Positions 31,729-39,597 of a stretch of 64,000 nucleotides of DNA are shown here, piece by piece. The position numbers were made by a program, and so were the translations under genes. The notes under the pieces were generated by a model. It did not search any database, was not told where the DNA came from, and saw only the letters and a program-made list of their open reading frames with translations. Every line of letters starts with the position of its first letter. The stretch's first letter is position 1. The stretch is taken from the NCBI RefSeq assembly GCF_900107095.1, contig NZ_FNOR01000021.1:1-64000 (forward strand), read 5' to 3'. Source of the DNA: Collimonas sp. OK242. GTDB lineage: Bacteria > Pseudomonadota > Gammaproteobacteria > Burkholderiales > Burkholderiaceae_D.

Positions 31729-32658
31729 TTAAGCGCGATCGGCGACACGTTCGCCCATGATGCCGGATGGCCGCAGCGTCAGTACGATGATCAGCACGAT
31801 GAAGGCAAAGATATCCTGGTAATTGCTACCGAAGAAATTGCCGGTCAGATCGCCGATATATCCAGCGCCGAGGCTTTCGATCAGACCCAGCAGGATACCG
31901 CCCAGCATGGCGCCGTAGATATTGCCGATACCGCCCAGCACCGCGGCGGAGAAGGCTTTCAAGCCGGGCACGAAACCCATGGCGAACTGCGCCGATGAAT
32001 AATTGGCGCCCCACATCACGCCGGCGACAGCCGCCAGCGCAGCGCCGATGGCGAAGGTCATGACGATGACGCGGTTGGAATCGACCCCCATCAGGCCGGC
32101 GACCCGCGGATTCTCGGCGGTTGCGCGCATGGCGCGGCCCATCTTGGTTTTTTCAACCAGCATCACCAGGCCGAACATCGATGCGGCAGCCAGCACCAGC
32201 AGCATGATCTGCGTCGGCGAGATCAAGGCGCCGAAGACATGCACAGGATCAGACGGCATGACTTGCGGCACCGGCAGCGGGCTGCGGCCCCAGATCATCA
32301 TGGCAAACGTCTGCAACAGGATGGAAACGCCGATCGCGGTGATCAGCGGCGCCAGGCGCGGCGCATTGCGCAGCGGCCGGTAGGCGACCCGCTCGATGAT
32401 CAGGCTGACGATGACGCAGACCGGGATGGCGCCGATGATGGCAATCGCCAACTGGACGATCCCGGGCAGATTCGGCGCCACGTGCTGCAGCAGCTTGAGG
32501 ATCGAGAGGCCAACCATGGCGCCTATCATCAAGATGTCGCCGTGGGCGAAGTTAATCAGGTTCAACACGCCGTATACCATCGTATAACCGAGGGCAATCA
32601 ACGCATACATGCTTCCCAGCACCAAGCCGTTGATAACTTGTTGGATAAAGATATCCAT
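31729..32658 (-). CDS. livH: Branched-chain amino acid ABC transporter permease LivH
   Basis: 309-residue permease. The N-terminus QQVINGLVLGSMYALIALGYTMVYGVLNLINFAHGD is the classic LivH opening. First structural gene of livHMGF. No livJ/livK-type binding protein is encoded in this window, so it must be supplied from elsewhere. Upstream lie a candidate leader peptide and terminator (32747-32874). GGAA precedes the ATG. Confidence 0.96.
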   Translation of the reverse strand: MDIFIQQVINGLVLGSMYALIALGYTMVYGVLNLINFAHGDILMIGAMVGLSILKLLQHVAPNLPGIVQLAIAIIGAIPVCVIVSLIIERVAYRPLRNAPRLAPLITAIGVSILLQTFAMMIWGRSPLPVPQVMPSDPVHVFGALISPTQIMLLVLAAASMFGLVMLVEKTKMGRAMRATAENPRVAGLMGVDSNRVIVMTFAIGAALAAVAGVMWGANYSSAQFAMGFVPGLKAFSAAVLGGIGNIYGAMLGGILLGLIESLGAGYIGDLTGNFFGSNYQDIFAFIVLIIVLTLRPSGIMGERVADRA

Positions 32659-32746
32659 AATTTCCTTGTTCTATGTGTGTTTTGGTTCAAATCGGTCAGA
32701 ACACTATTGCGACCATAGGTAGCACAGCAAAAATCATTCCCGATAC

Positions 32747-32780
32747 AAAAACGGCACCCGGGATAAATCCTAGTGCCGTT
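32747..32780 (-). terminator. Intrinsic terminator in the liv leader (possible attenuator)
   Basis: On the minus strand AACGGCAC pairs with GTGCCGTT (8 bp), with an inner GGAT-TT-ATCC stem, followed by TTTTTG. The stop codon of the 34-codon ORF lies inside the hairpin, immediately after its 5' arm, so a terminating ribosome would cover that arm. Confidence 0.75.
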
Positions 32781-32874
32781 GGGAGACACCCTTCTGCTCC
32801 TCCGGAAGATAGCTGGAAAGGTAATTTGGCCATGCGTGAACAGCCGAAATAAGTAAAATGAACTGGGTACACAT
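32770..32874 (-). CDS. Candidate 34-residue leader peptide upstream of livHMGF
   Basis: ATG with AGGAGA 9 nt upstream and TAG stop. The peptide begins MCTQFILLISAVHAW and ends PEEQKGVSQRH; the hydrophobic part is rich in Ile, Leu and Val. The stop is embedded in the 5' part of an intrinsic terminator about 110 nt ahead of livH. Two readings fit: a translational attenuator sensing branched-chain amino acids, or a separate small gene with its own terminator. I recognise no homologue. Confidence 0.5.
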   Translation of the reverse strand: MCTQFILLISAVHAWPNYLSSYLPEEQKGVSQRH

Positions 32875-32961
32875 ACTTGTTTGTCTCCTATACGTCTTCT
32901 GTAAAAACGTTTTTTATCTTAAGTGTATTACATCGAGGGCAATGCACCATGACTGTGCAGA

Positions 32962-32984
32962 TTATCGCTAACGTTGAGCGATAA
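32962..32984. promoter_or_regulatory. Dyad upstream of the liv leader
   Basis: Perfect 8-bp arms TTATCGCT and AGCGATAA separated by 7 bp. Its position roughly 90 bp before the leader ORF suits a regulator-binding site. No regulator was assigned. Confidence 0.4.
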
Positions 32985-33270
32985 ACAACTCCGACAGTAC
33001 TGCAATATTACCCTTCTGACCGCGGTTCGGACAGAGTTTTACAATCAAACCGCAGCGCCGCAATCATAGCTAGGAAAACAAAAAACTATCGATGGAAAAA
33101 TAGAGCTTCTTCGAAATATAATTTCGCGCCAGAATGAGGCAGGGAAGCCGCCGCGCGCGACTTTGTCGAAGAAGTTTTGACAGATAACAATCAGAAGTGA
33201 GCAAAGGTGAAATTGGCCCAAAACAGCATAGCCAATCAGCATCGATAGATGCTCATTGGCGGGCTGCTGC

Positions 33271-33292
33271 AGGGTCTATTAACAATTAATTT
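33271..33292. repeat. Solo diverged end of the MITE-like element
   Basis: AGGGTCTATTAACAATTAAT followed by TT matches the terminal repeat at 4172-4198 (reverse complement) with two differences over 22 bases. No partner end was found nearby. Confidence 0.5.
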
Positions 33293-33312
33293 CATTTATG
33301 CCATTTTTCAGG

Positions 33313-34245
33313 TCAGATGCGCGCCAGCCCCTTCGGCATAGGGAAAGTGACATTCTCTTCGGCGCCGTCCAGCGTCCGCACGTGCTTGGCGCCATAGGCC
33401 TTCAGACGGTCTATCACGGCTTGCACCAGTATCTCCGGCGCCGACGCGCCTGCGGTGACGCCGATGCGGTTTTTGCCCTGCAGCCAGGCCTGGTCTATCT
33501 GCTCTGCGTTGTCCACCATGTAGGCGACGGTGCCTTTTTTCTCCGCCACTTCGCGCAAACGGTTGGAATTCGAACTGTTCGGGCTGCCGACCACGATCAC
33601 CACATCGACCTGCGGCGCCATGAACTTGACGGCCTGCTGGCGATTGGTGGTGGCGTAGCAGATGTCGGCTTTCTTCGGTTCGGCAATCGCCGGAAATTTT
33701 TGCTTCAAGGCGGTGATCACATCAGCCGTATCGTCGACCGACAAGGTGGTCTGCGAGACATAGGCCAGCATGTCGGGATTCGCCACTTGCAGCCGATCGA
33801 CATCGGCCACGGTCTCGACCAGGTGCATGCCGCCCTCGGTCTGGCCCATGGTGCCCTCGACCTCAGGGTGGCCTTCATGCCCGATCATGACGATTTCACG
33901 CCCCTCGCGGCGCATCTTGGCGACTTCCATGTGTACCTTGGTCACCAGCGGACAAGTTGCATCGAATACTTTCAAGCCACGCACTTCGGCTTCTTCCTGC
34001 ACCGCCTTGGAAACACCGTGCGCAGAAAAAATCACGGTATTGCCGGTCGGGACATCCGCCAGTTCTTCAATGAAAATGGCGCCCTTATTGCGCAGATCCG
34101 CCACCACGTAAGCGTTGTGGACAATCTCGTGACGCACGTAAATCGGTGCGCCGAATTGCTCCAGCGCACGCTCGACAATTTCAATCGCGCGGTCGACCCC
34201 GGCGCAGAAACCGCGCGGTTGCGCCAATAAAATCTCTTTATCCAT
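33313..34245 (-). CDS. ispH: 4-hydroxy-3-methylbut-2-enyl diphosphate reductase (IspH)
   Basis: Last enzyme of the MEP isoprenoid pathway; a 4Fe-4S enzyme giving IPP and DMAPP. Start [17 protein letters not shown], with AAGGAAG 6 nt before; an ATG 21 bp upstream is in frame but not conserved. Cluster cysteines appear in GFCAGV, DATCPLV and [10 protein letters not shown]. 310 residues is normal. It lies 44 bp after fkpB, the same pairing as in enterobacteria. Confidence 0.96.
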   Translation of the reverse strand: MDKEILLAQPRGFCAGVDRAIEIVERALEQFGAPIYVRHEIVHNAYVVADLRNKGAIFIEELADVPTGNTVIFSAHGVSKAVQEEAEVRGLKVFDATCPLVTKVHMEVAKMRREGREIVMIGHEGHPEVEGTMGQTEGGMHLVETVADVDRLQVANPDMLAYVSQTTLSVDDTADVITALKQKFPAIAEPKKADICYATTNRQQAVKFMAPQVDVVIVVGSPNSSNSNRLREVAEKKGTVAYMVDNAEQIDQAWLQGKNRIGVTAGASAPEILVQAVIDRLKAYGAKHVRTLDGAEENVTFPMPKGLARI

Positions 34246-34289
34246 ATTCACTTCCTTCAACCGCACACTACACGCGAACTACACGTGGA

Positions 34290-34745
34290 TTACAAAATAC
34301 CGATGATCTTCACTTCAAACTTGAGCGATTGCCCGGCCAGGGGATGATTGAAATCGAATAAGGCGCCCTGCTCGTCCATTTCACGCAGCACCCCGGCAAA
34401 CCGGCCGCCGCCCGGCGCCGCAAAATCCACCAGGTCGCCTATACGATACTCCTCTCCCAGCTGGGAGTTCTGGCGCAATGTGGCGCGCGAGACGCGCTGG
34501 ATCAGCTCGGGATTGCGCGGCCCGAAAGCTTGTTCCGGCGCCAGCTCGAAGGTTCGGTGCGTACCTTCCGGCAAGCCCAGCAAACAAGTTTCCAGAAACG
34601 GCGCCAGCTGGCCCATGCCGAACTGCAGCGTGGCTGGCGACTCCTTGAAAGTGCTGACAATATCTTCGCCCTCTTGCGAGGCCAGGCGGTAGTGCAAGGT
34701 CAGATAAGAAGCTTCGGTAACGACAGGGAGAGACGAATTAGGCAT
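34290..34745 (-). CDS. fkpB: FKBP-type peptidyl-prolyl isomerase (FkpB/SlpA-like)
   Basis: 151-residue cytosolic FKBP with a SlyD-like insert-in-flap domain. Visible elements are LTLHYRLASQEGEDIVSTF, the QFGMGQLAPFLETCLLGLPEGTHRTFEL core, and the C-terminal FDFNHPLAGQSLKFEVKI, diagnostic of the SlyD/FkpB group. There is no His-rich tail, which favours FkpB over SlyD. The adjacency to ispH supports the name. Confidence 0.9.
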   Translation of the reverse strand: MPNSSLPVVTEASYLTLHYRLASQEGEDIVSTFKESPATLQFGMGQLAPFLETCLLGLPEGTHRTFELAPEQAFGPRNPELIQRVSRATLRQNSQLGEEYRIGDLVDFAAPGGGRFAGVLREMDEQGALFDFNHPLAGQSLKFEVKIIGIL

Positions 34746-34857
34746 GATTAAGCAAAAGTACCATTAACAAAAAATTAACTACCAGGCGGAAGATGATATT
34801 GTAAGCCACCTTGAGCCATAAGGCTTAGCTGGCTTTACACCTGATCCTGATTACACC

Positions 34858-35532
34858 ATGGCAATTACCGACTGGCCGGCAGATCAAAGACCGCGCGAAC
34901 GCCTGATTAAATTCGGCTCGCAAGCACTGTCCGATGCAGAATTGCTGGCAGTCTTTCTCAGAGTCGGCGCTGCCGGCAAGAGCGCGGTCGACCTGGGACG
35001 CGAGATGACCACCCATTTCGGCTCGCTGAATCGCCTGTTTTCCGCTCCGCTCAGCGATTTCTGTACCATCAACGGCCTCGGGCCGGCCAAATTTGCCCAG
35101 TTGCAAGCCATACTGGAGCTCGGCAGGCGCTCGCTGGTGGAGGAACTGCAAACCGGCAGTAGTTTCGACGCCCCGGCCGCCGTCAAACAGTATCTGCAGC
35201 TGTTGTTGACCAACAAACCCTATGAATCGTTTCTGGTGCTGTTCCTGGATGTCAAAAATCGCCTGATCTGCGCTGAAGAATTATTCCGCGGCACCTTGAC
35301 CCATGCCAGCGTCTATCCGCGTGAAGTGGTCAAAGCGGCATTGGTGCACAATGCCGCCAGCGTCATGCTGGCGCATAACCACCCTTCCGGAACACTGGAG
35401 CCCAGCGCCGCCGATCGCAAATTAACCGATACGTTAAAGCAGGCGCTGGGCCTGATCGACGTCAGGATCCTTGATCACTTCATCGTAGCCGGGACGCAAG
35501 TGCACTCGTTTGCGGAGCATGGCCAGCTGTAA
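34858..35532 (+). CDS. radC: RadC family JAMM-domain protein
   Basis: 224 residues. Helix-hairpin-helix region at the N-terminus (FCTINGLGPAKFAQLQAILELGRR), then a JAMM/MPN domain with the metalloprotease-like motif HNHPSG...SAADRKLT (about residues 173-187). The family was named for a misassigned DNA-repair phenotype; its molecular role is unknown. radC-rpmB-rpmG order is conserved. Divergent from fkpB. Confidence 0.93.
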   Translation: MAITDWPADQRPRERLIKFGSQALSDAELLAVFLRVGAAGKSAVDLGREMTTHFGSLNRLFSAPLSDFCTINGLGPAKFAQLQAILELGRRSLVEELQTGSSFDAPAAVKQYLQLLLTNKPYESFLVLFLDVKNRLICAEELFRGTLTHASVYPREVVKAALVHNAASVMLAHNHPSGTLEPSAADRKLTDTLKQALGLIDVRILDHFIVAGTQVHSFAEHGQL

Positions 35533-35597
35533 ACCGGCCGATTTCAAATTGTTAAATCCAGGAAAGCGCACAAGACACAATTGTTTTTCGCAAGTCA

Positions 35598-35626
35598 TTG
35601 AAAAATCTCATTTTTTTATATATACT
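35598..35626 (+). promoter_or_regulatory. Sigma-70 promoter for rpmB-rpmG
   Basis: TTGAAA (35598-35603), a 17-bp AT-rich spacer, TATACT (35621-35626), about 42 bp before the rpmB start. It explains independent expression from radC. Confidence 0.75.
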
Positions 35627-35667
35627 CACCTTTTTTCCAGTTTCGGAAATCTTTTAGGAGTAAAAAC

Positions 35668-35904
35668 ATGGCACGTGTCTGCCAAGTCACCGGGAAGGGG
35701 CCGATGGTCGGCAACAACGTTTCCCATGCAAACAACAAGACGAAACGTCGCTTTTTGCCTAACTTGCAAAATCGCCGCATTTTCGTTGAGTCTGAAAATC
35801 GCTGGGTCTCCCTGCGCTTGTCCAACGCCGGCCTGCGCGTAATCGACAAAATCGGCATTGATGCCGTGTTGACCGATTTGCGCGCTCGTGGCGAAAAAGT
35901 CTAA
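35668..35904 (+). CDS. rpmB: 50S ribosomal protein L28
   Basis: 78 residues beginning [23 protein letters not shown], the canonical L28 start; [30 protein letters not shown] follows. It lacks paired zinc cysteines, so it is the zinc-free form. TAGGAG is 9 nt before the ATG. Co-transcribed with rpmG 22 bp downstream. Confidence 0.98.
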   Translation: MARVCQVTGKGPMVGNNVSHANNKTKRRFLPNLQNRRIFVESENRWVSLRLSNAGLRVIDKIGIDAVLTDLRARGEKV

Positions 35905-35926
35905 CTAGCAGAATAAAGGAAGAATC

Positions 35927-36094
35927 ATGGCGAAATCAGGCCGCGACAAAATCAAGCTGGAATCGACCGCAGGTACCGGTCATTTCTACACAACTACAAA
36001 AAACAAGCGTACAACCCCGGAAAAAATGTCGATCATGAAGTTCGACCCTAAGGTTCGTAAGCATGTTGAATACAAAGAGACCAAGATCAAGTAA
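35927..36094 (+). CDS. rpmG: 50S ribosomal protein L33
   Basis: A 55-residue basic protein starting [18 protein letters not shown] and containing [20 protein letters not shown], the L33 signature. No CxxC pair is present, so it is the zinc-independent form. AAAGGAAG precedes the ATG. A bidirectional terminator follows at 36110-36146. Confidence 0.98.
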   Translation: MAKSGRDKIKLESTAGTGHFYTTTKNKRTTPEKMSIMKFDPKVRKHVEYKETKIK

Positions 36095-36109
36095 TTGATC
36101 CTGCTCTGC

Positions 36110-36146
36110 AAAAAGCCCCGCAAGACAGCTGTCTGCGGGGCTTTTT
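36110..36146. terminator. Bidirectional terminator after rpmG
   Basis: AAAAAGCCCCGCA (36110-36122) and TGCGGGGCTTTTT (36134-36146) form a perfect 13-bp stem with T-runs on both strands; it separates convergent rpmG and the quinone oxidoreductase gene. Confidence 0.9.
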
Positions 36147-36195
36147 CACGTCCGGCCTTTGCACGATCTTTCCAGTTACGTTCTTCGATCGGTCG

Positions 36196-37188
36196 TCACG
36201 GGATCAGCAGCAGGCTGCCGGTGGTGCGGCCTGCTTCAAGATCGGCTTGCGCCCTGGCAGCTTCAGCCAACGGATATTCGCCGCCAATTTCAGCTACGAC
36301 CCCGGCTTGCATCATGGCGATGAGCGCCGCGGATGCAACTGAATAAGTATCCTGATCCGCCAGGTAAGCCATGATGCTGGGACGAGCCAGCGACAGCGAG
36401 CGGCGCGGCCCTAACTCTTCGACGCTGATCGGCGCTATAGGGCCAGCCGCTTGCCCTATGCTTGCGACCGTGCCGAATGGCCGCACGCAAGCCAGCGTCT
36501 TCAGGAGCATGCTGCCGCCGATACCGTCAATCGCGAAATCGACGCCCTTGCCGCCGGTCACGGCGGCAACCTCGGATACGATATCGGCATCGCGTCCTGC
36601 GATGACATGATCAGCGCCGTATGTCTTGGCAATTTGCGCCTTTTCGGCAGATCCGGCCGTGCCGATCACTGTCGCGCCAAGATGCTTGGCCCAGCGCACC
36701 AACAGCGCACCCAGGCCGCCGGCAGCAGCGTGGATGAGAATCGTGCTGCCCGCACTGACCTGGAAAGTGCGAGTGAGCAGCATATGCGCAGTTAACCCGC
36801 GCAGCATCGAAGCGGCAGCCAGGCGCGAACTGATGTTCTCTGGTAAAAGAATCGCCCTTGCCTGCGGCAGCAAACGCGTTGCAGCATAGGCACCGACCGG
36901 CGCACCGGCATAAGCGACACGGTCGCCGATAGCGAGATGTTCGACACCCTCCCCGACTGCATCGATCGTTCCTGCACCTTCGACGCCAAGGACCGCTGGC
37001 AACGCCGCAAGCGGATAAAGGCCGGTGCGATGATATATGTCGATGAAGTTGACGCCAATTGCCTCCTGCCTGATCCGCACTTCGCCCGGACCGGGCAACT
37101 GCGGCTCGCAGCTGACAACTTCGAGTTGATCTGTGCCGCCCACACCCGTCATTCTGACCATTTGATCCATTTTGTCCATTTTGTCCAT
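36196..37188 (-). CDS. NADPH:quinone oxidoreductase-like protein (MDR superfamily, zinc-free)
   Basis: About 330 residues. GroES-like N-terminal domain (GEVRIRQEAIGVNFIDIYHRTGLYP, quinone-oxidoreductase hallmark) and a Rossmann domain (AAAGGLGALLVRWAKHLGATVIGTAG). No structural or catalytic zinc ligands are seen. The start is uncertain: six ATGs lie within the first 51 bp because of a 9-bp tandem repeat. The second ATG (37188) has GGAGG 5 nt upstream and is preferred; the first is at 37200. Divergent from a LysR gene that probably controls it. Confidence 0.88.
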   Translation of the reverse strand: MDKMDKMDQMVRMTGVGGTDQLEVVSCEPQLPGPGEVRIRQEAIGVNFIDIYHRTGLYPLAALPAVLGVEGAGTIDAVGEGVEHLAIGDRVAYAGAPVGAYAATRLLPQARAILLPENISSRLAAASMLRGLTAHMLLTRTFQVSAGSTILIHAAAGGLGALLVRWAKHLGATVIGTAGSAEKAQIAKTYGADHVIAGRDADIVSEVAAVTGGKGVDFAIDGIGGSMLLKTLACVRPFGTVASIGQAAGPIAPISVEELGPRRSLSLARPSIMAYLADQDTYSVASAALIAMMQAGVVAEIGGEYPLAEAARAQADLEAGRTTGSLLLIP

Positions 37189-37199
37189 TTTGTCCTCCA
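37159..37199. repeat. 9-bp tandem repeat at the oxidoreductase start
   Basis: Units of TTTGTCCAT (minus strand ATGGACAAA) occur in a row with some variants, giving Met-Asp-Lys repeats. Each unit carries an in-frame ATG, so changes in unit number keep the frame. Confidence 0.75.
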
Positions 37200-37279
37200 T
37201 TAAGTTGGATTTATTCTGATCGATTGCGCTTTGTTTGAAAATTCCCTAATATTTGTCATCTTATGTGCAAATTTTAACA

Positions 37280-38137
37280 ATGGCTGACTGGGAAAATCTT
37301 CGGCATTTTGCCGCACTGGCGCAGGCTGGCAGCTTATCCGGCGCAGCGCGACAGCTCCATGTCGAACATGCGACCATAGCGCGCCGCATTGCTGCGCTCG
37401 AAGCTGAATTGAAGCTTAAACTGGTAGACCGACGTGGCCGCAGGCTGTCGTTGACGGCGGATGGCGAACGCATAGCAGCCTTGGTCGAGCATATGGAGAG
37501 GGACGCGCAGGCGATTCACCGCGCAGCCGATGGCGCACGCTCGGAAGTGGCCGGGCATGTCACCATCAGCGCACCGCCAGCCTTGGCTGCGGCGATGCTG
37601 GCGCGGCCACTTGTCGCCCTGCGCAAGCAACACCCCGACCTCAACCTCTGCATTCTGGGCGAAACACGCCAGGTCTCGCTGGAACGCCGGGAAGCCGACA
37701 TAGCCATCCGCCTCAACCGTCCCACCGATGGCGATTTCATTATCGTAAAGCTCGCAGAGCTTGCATTTCGCCTGTATGCCAGCCCGGCGTATCTCGACCG
37801 GACGCCGCCGGAGGACTGGGCCTACATTGGCTATGTCGAGAGCATGGACGCCGCGTCGCAGCAAGCCGCCCTTATCCGGCAAATGGCCGGTGGCTCCCTC
37901 AGCTTTCGGGCGACAACTCACGATATCCAGCACGCACTGGCGCGTGAAGGCGGCGGCGTGGCAATGCTGCCGACGTTCATGGCGGAAGATGATTCGACCC
38001 TGGCCCCGGCAATGCCGGATCAGCAGCCGGTGACGCGAGATGCGTGGCTGGTCTGGCATGCCGACTTGAAAGGCTCGACCGCCATACGTGCCGTCGTCAA
38101 ATCTATCCAGGAAGAATTCGGAAAAACCTTTAAATAA
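37280..38137 (+). CDS. LysR family transcriptional regulator
   Basis: 285 residues from MADWENLRHFAALAQAGSLSGAARQLHVEHATIARRIAALE, a standard LysR helix-turn-helix; an alternative TTG start 27 bp upstream is weaker. The C-terminal substrate-binding domain begins near residue 88 (VAGHVTISAPPALAAAMLARPL). It is divergent from the quinone oxidoreductase with a 91-bp gap, the usual arrangement for a LysR regulator and its target. Inducer unknown. Confidence 0.9.
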   Translation: MADWENLRHFAALAQAGSLSGAARQLHVEHATIARRIAALEAELKLKLVDRRGRRLSLTADGERIAALVEHMERDAQAIHRAADGARSEVAGHVTISAPPALAAAMLARPLVALRKQHPDLNLCILGETRQVSLERREADIAIRLNRPTDGDFIIVKLAELAFRLYASPAYLDRTPPEDWAYIGYVESMDAASQQAALIRQMAGGSLSFRATTHDIQHALAREGGGVAMLPTFMAEDDSTLAPAMPDQQPVTRDAWLVWHADLKGSTAIRAVVKSIQEEFGKTFK

Positions 38138-38164
38138 ATCTTGAAACGACTCGCCGGGTAAAAA

Positions 38165-38193
38165 AAAACGGTCCAATTTACATGGACCGTTTT
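38165..38193. terminator. Bidirectional terminator between LysR and desaturase genes
   Basis: AAAACGGTCCA (38165-38175) and TGGACCGTTTT (38183-38193) with a 7-nt loop; T-runs occur in both directions. Confidence 0.85.
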
Positions 38194-38269
38194 CTTGATG
38201 ATGATAAGCGCCTGCGGACGCAAGAATCTATTTACGTATTTGCGCAAGCGACCTGTCTTTTATCCTGTC

Positions 38270-39463
38270 TCAGGAATAACTACGCAGGCGCAACGAGAAA
38301 TCCTGCAAGGACTTGATGCCGGAAGCTTCGGCACGTGCGCACCAGTCCTGCAACTGATGCAGCAACTGATCGCGCGTGAAATGCGAACGCTCCCAGATTG
38401 CGCCCAGCTCAACCCGCATCTCGTGCATGGTCTGCAGCGCTTTGCTATGCAGGAACAACTCTGTCAGCTGCTGCTTTTGCGGCGCTTCCAGTTTGGTCGG
38501 CTCACGTTGCAACAATTTCTTCGACGACTTCAGGAAACCTGCTCCCAGTTTGGCCTTGTCGGTCAAATGGCCGCGTTCTTCGTGCCAGGCGCTCTTCAAC
38601 GATTTTGCATACTTTGCCATGACATCGTAACGATTGGCGATCACCGATTGCAGCGTATCCAGGTCCGGCACCAGCTTGGCGTGGTTGAATTTCGGTGCAG
38701 GAGCCACTTTCTTGACCTTGGCCAGGCCGCAGATCTCCAGAATCCGGATATACATCCAGCCGATATCGAATTCGTACCACTTCGACGACAATTTGGCCGA
38801 AGTGCCGAATGTGTGGTGGTTGTTGTGCAGCTCTTCGCCGCCGATGATGATACCGAACGGGATGATGTTGGTGGCCGCATCGTTACAGTCGTAGTTGCGA
38901 TAGCCCCAATAGTGGCCGATGCCGTTGATGATGCCAGCGGCGGTAATCGGAATCCAGACCATTTGCACAGCCCAGACGCTGAGGCCGACCACGCCGAACA
39001 GCATGACGTCGATAAACAGCATCAACACAATGCCCCAGGCGCTGCGTTTGGTATAGACGTTTCTTTCGATCCAGTCGTCCGGCGTGCCATGGCCAAATTT
39101 CTCCATGGTTTCCAGGTTCTTCGATTCTGCGCGATACAACTCCGCGCCTTCCCAGAATACTTTCTTGATGCCGCGGGTAACCGGGCTATGCGGATCTTCC
39201 TCGGTATCGCATTTTGCATGATGCTTGCGATGGATGGCTGCCCATTCCTTGGTGACCATGCCGGTTGTCAGCCACAGCCAGAAGCGGAAAAAATGACTTG
39301 GAATGGCGTGCAGATCCAAGGCGCGATGGGCCTGGCCGCGATGCAGGAAAATAGTCACTGCCGCGATCGTGATGTGCGTCACGACCAGCGTGAACACAAG
39401 CACTTGCCAGGCGCTGGCGCCTGTTACGCCATTCGATAAGAAATCGAGAATTGCATTGAACAC
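38270..39463 (-). CDS. Acyl-CoA/acyl-lipid delta-9 type fatty acid desaturase
   Basis: 397-residue integral membrane di-iron enzyme that introduces a double bond into fatty acyl chains. The three histidine boxes are HRGQAHRAL (HxxxxH), HRKHHAKCD (HxxHH) and HNNHHTFG (HxxHH), in the right order. Hydrophobic segments lie at about residues 18-36 and 150-190. About 130 residues follow the last box, a longer tail than in many members. Likely role: membrane fluidity. Last gene before the terminator shared with LysR. Confidence 0.92.
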   Translation of the reverse strand: MFNAILDFLSNGVTGASAWQVLVFTLVVTHITIAAVTIFLHRGQAHRALDLHAIPSHFFRFWLWLTTGMVTKEWAAIHRKHHAKCDTEEDPHSPVTRGIKKVFWEGAELYRAESKNLETMEKFGHGTPDDWIERNVYTKRSAWGIVLMLFIDVMLFGVVGLSVWAVQMVWIPITAAGIINGIGHYWGYRNYDCNDAATNIIPFGIIIGGEELHNNHHTFGTSAKLSSKWYEFDIGWMYIRILEICGLAKVKKVAPAPKFNHAKLVPDLDTLQSVIANRYDVMAKYAKSLKSAWHEERGHLTDKAKLGAGFLKSSKKLLQREPTKLEAPQKQQLTELFLHSKALQTMHEMRVELGAIWERSHFTRDQLLHQLQDWCARAEASGIKSLQDFSLRLRSYS

Positions 39464-39597
39464 TATGTGTACTCCATGTGTAGATATTGCTACTACTTTT
39501 TTACGGTGAGATAAGGGTGAAATGTGAGTAAGATACCAGCACGTTGACGGGTAGTTACCGAACAGTTACCCGAATTTCGAGTGCAATTGTACCCTTA

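Larger units (their letters stand above)
32659..33312. other. Control region upstream of livH; no full gene
   Basis: 654 bp. From livH outward on the minus strand: an intrinsic terminator (32747-32780), a 34-codon ORF (32770-32874), a possible promoter (TTGCCC with TAAGAT or AGATAA near 32913-32941), a dyad (32962-32984) and a lone copy of the MITE-like end (33271-33292). The rest, about 33000-33270, shows nothing recognisable. Confidence 0.6.
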
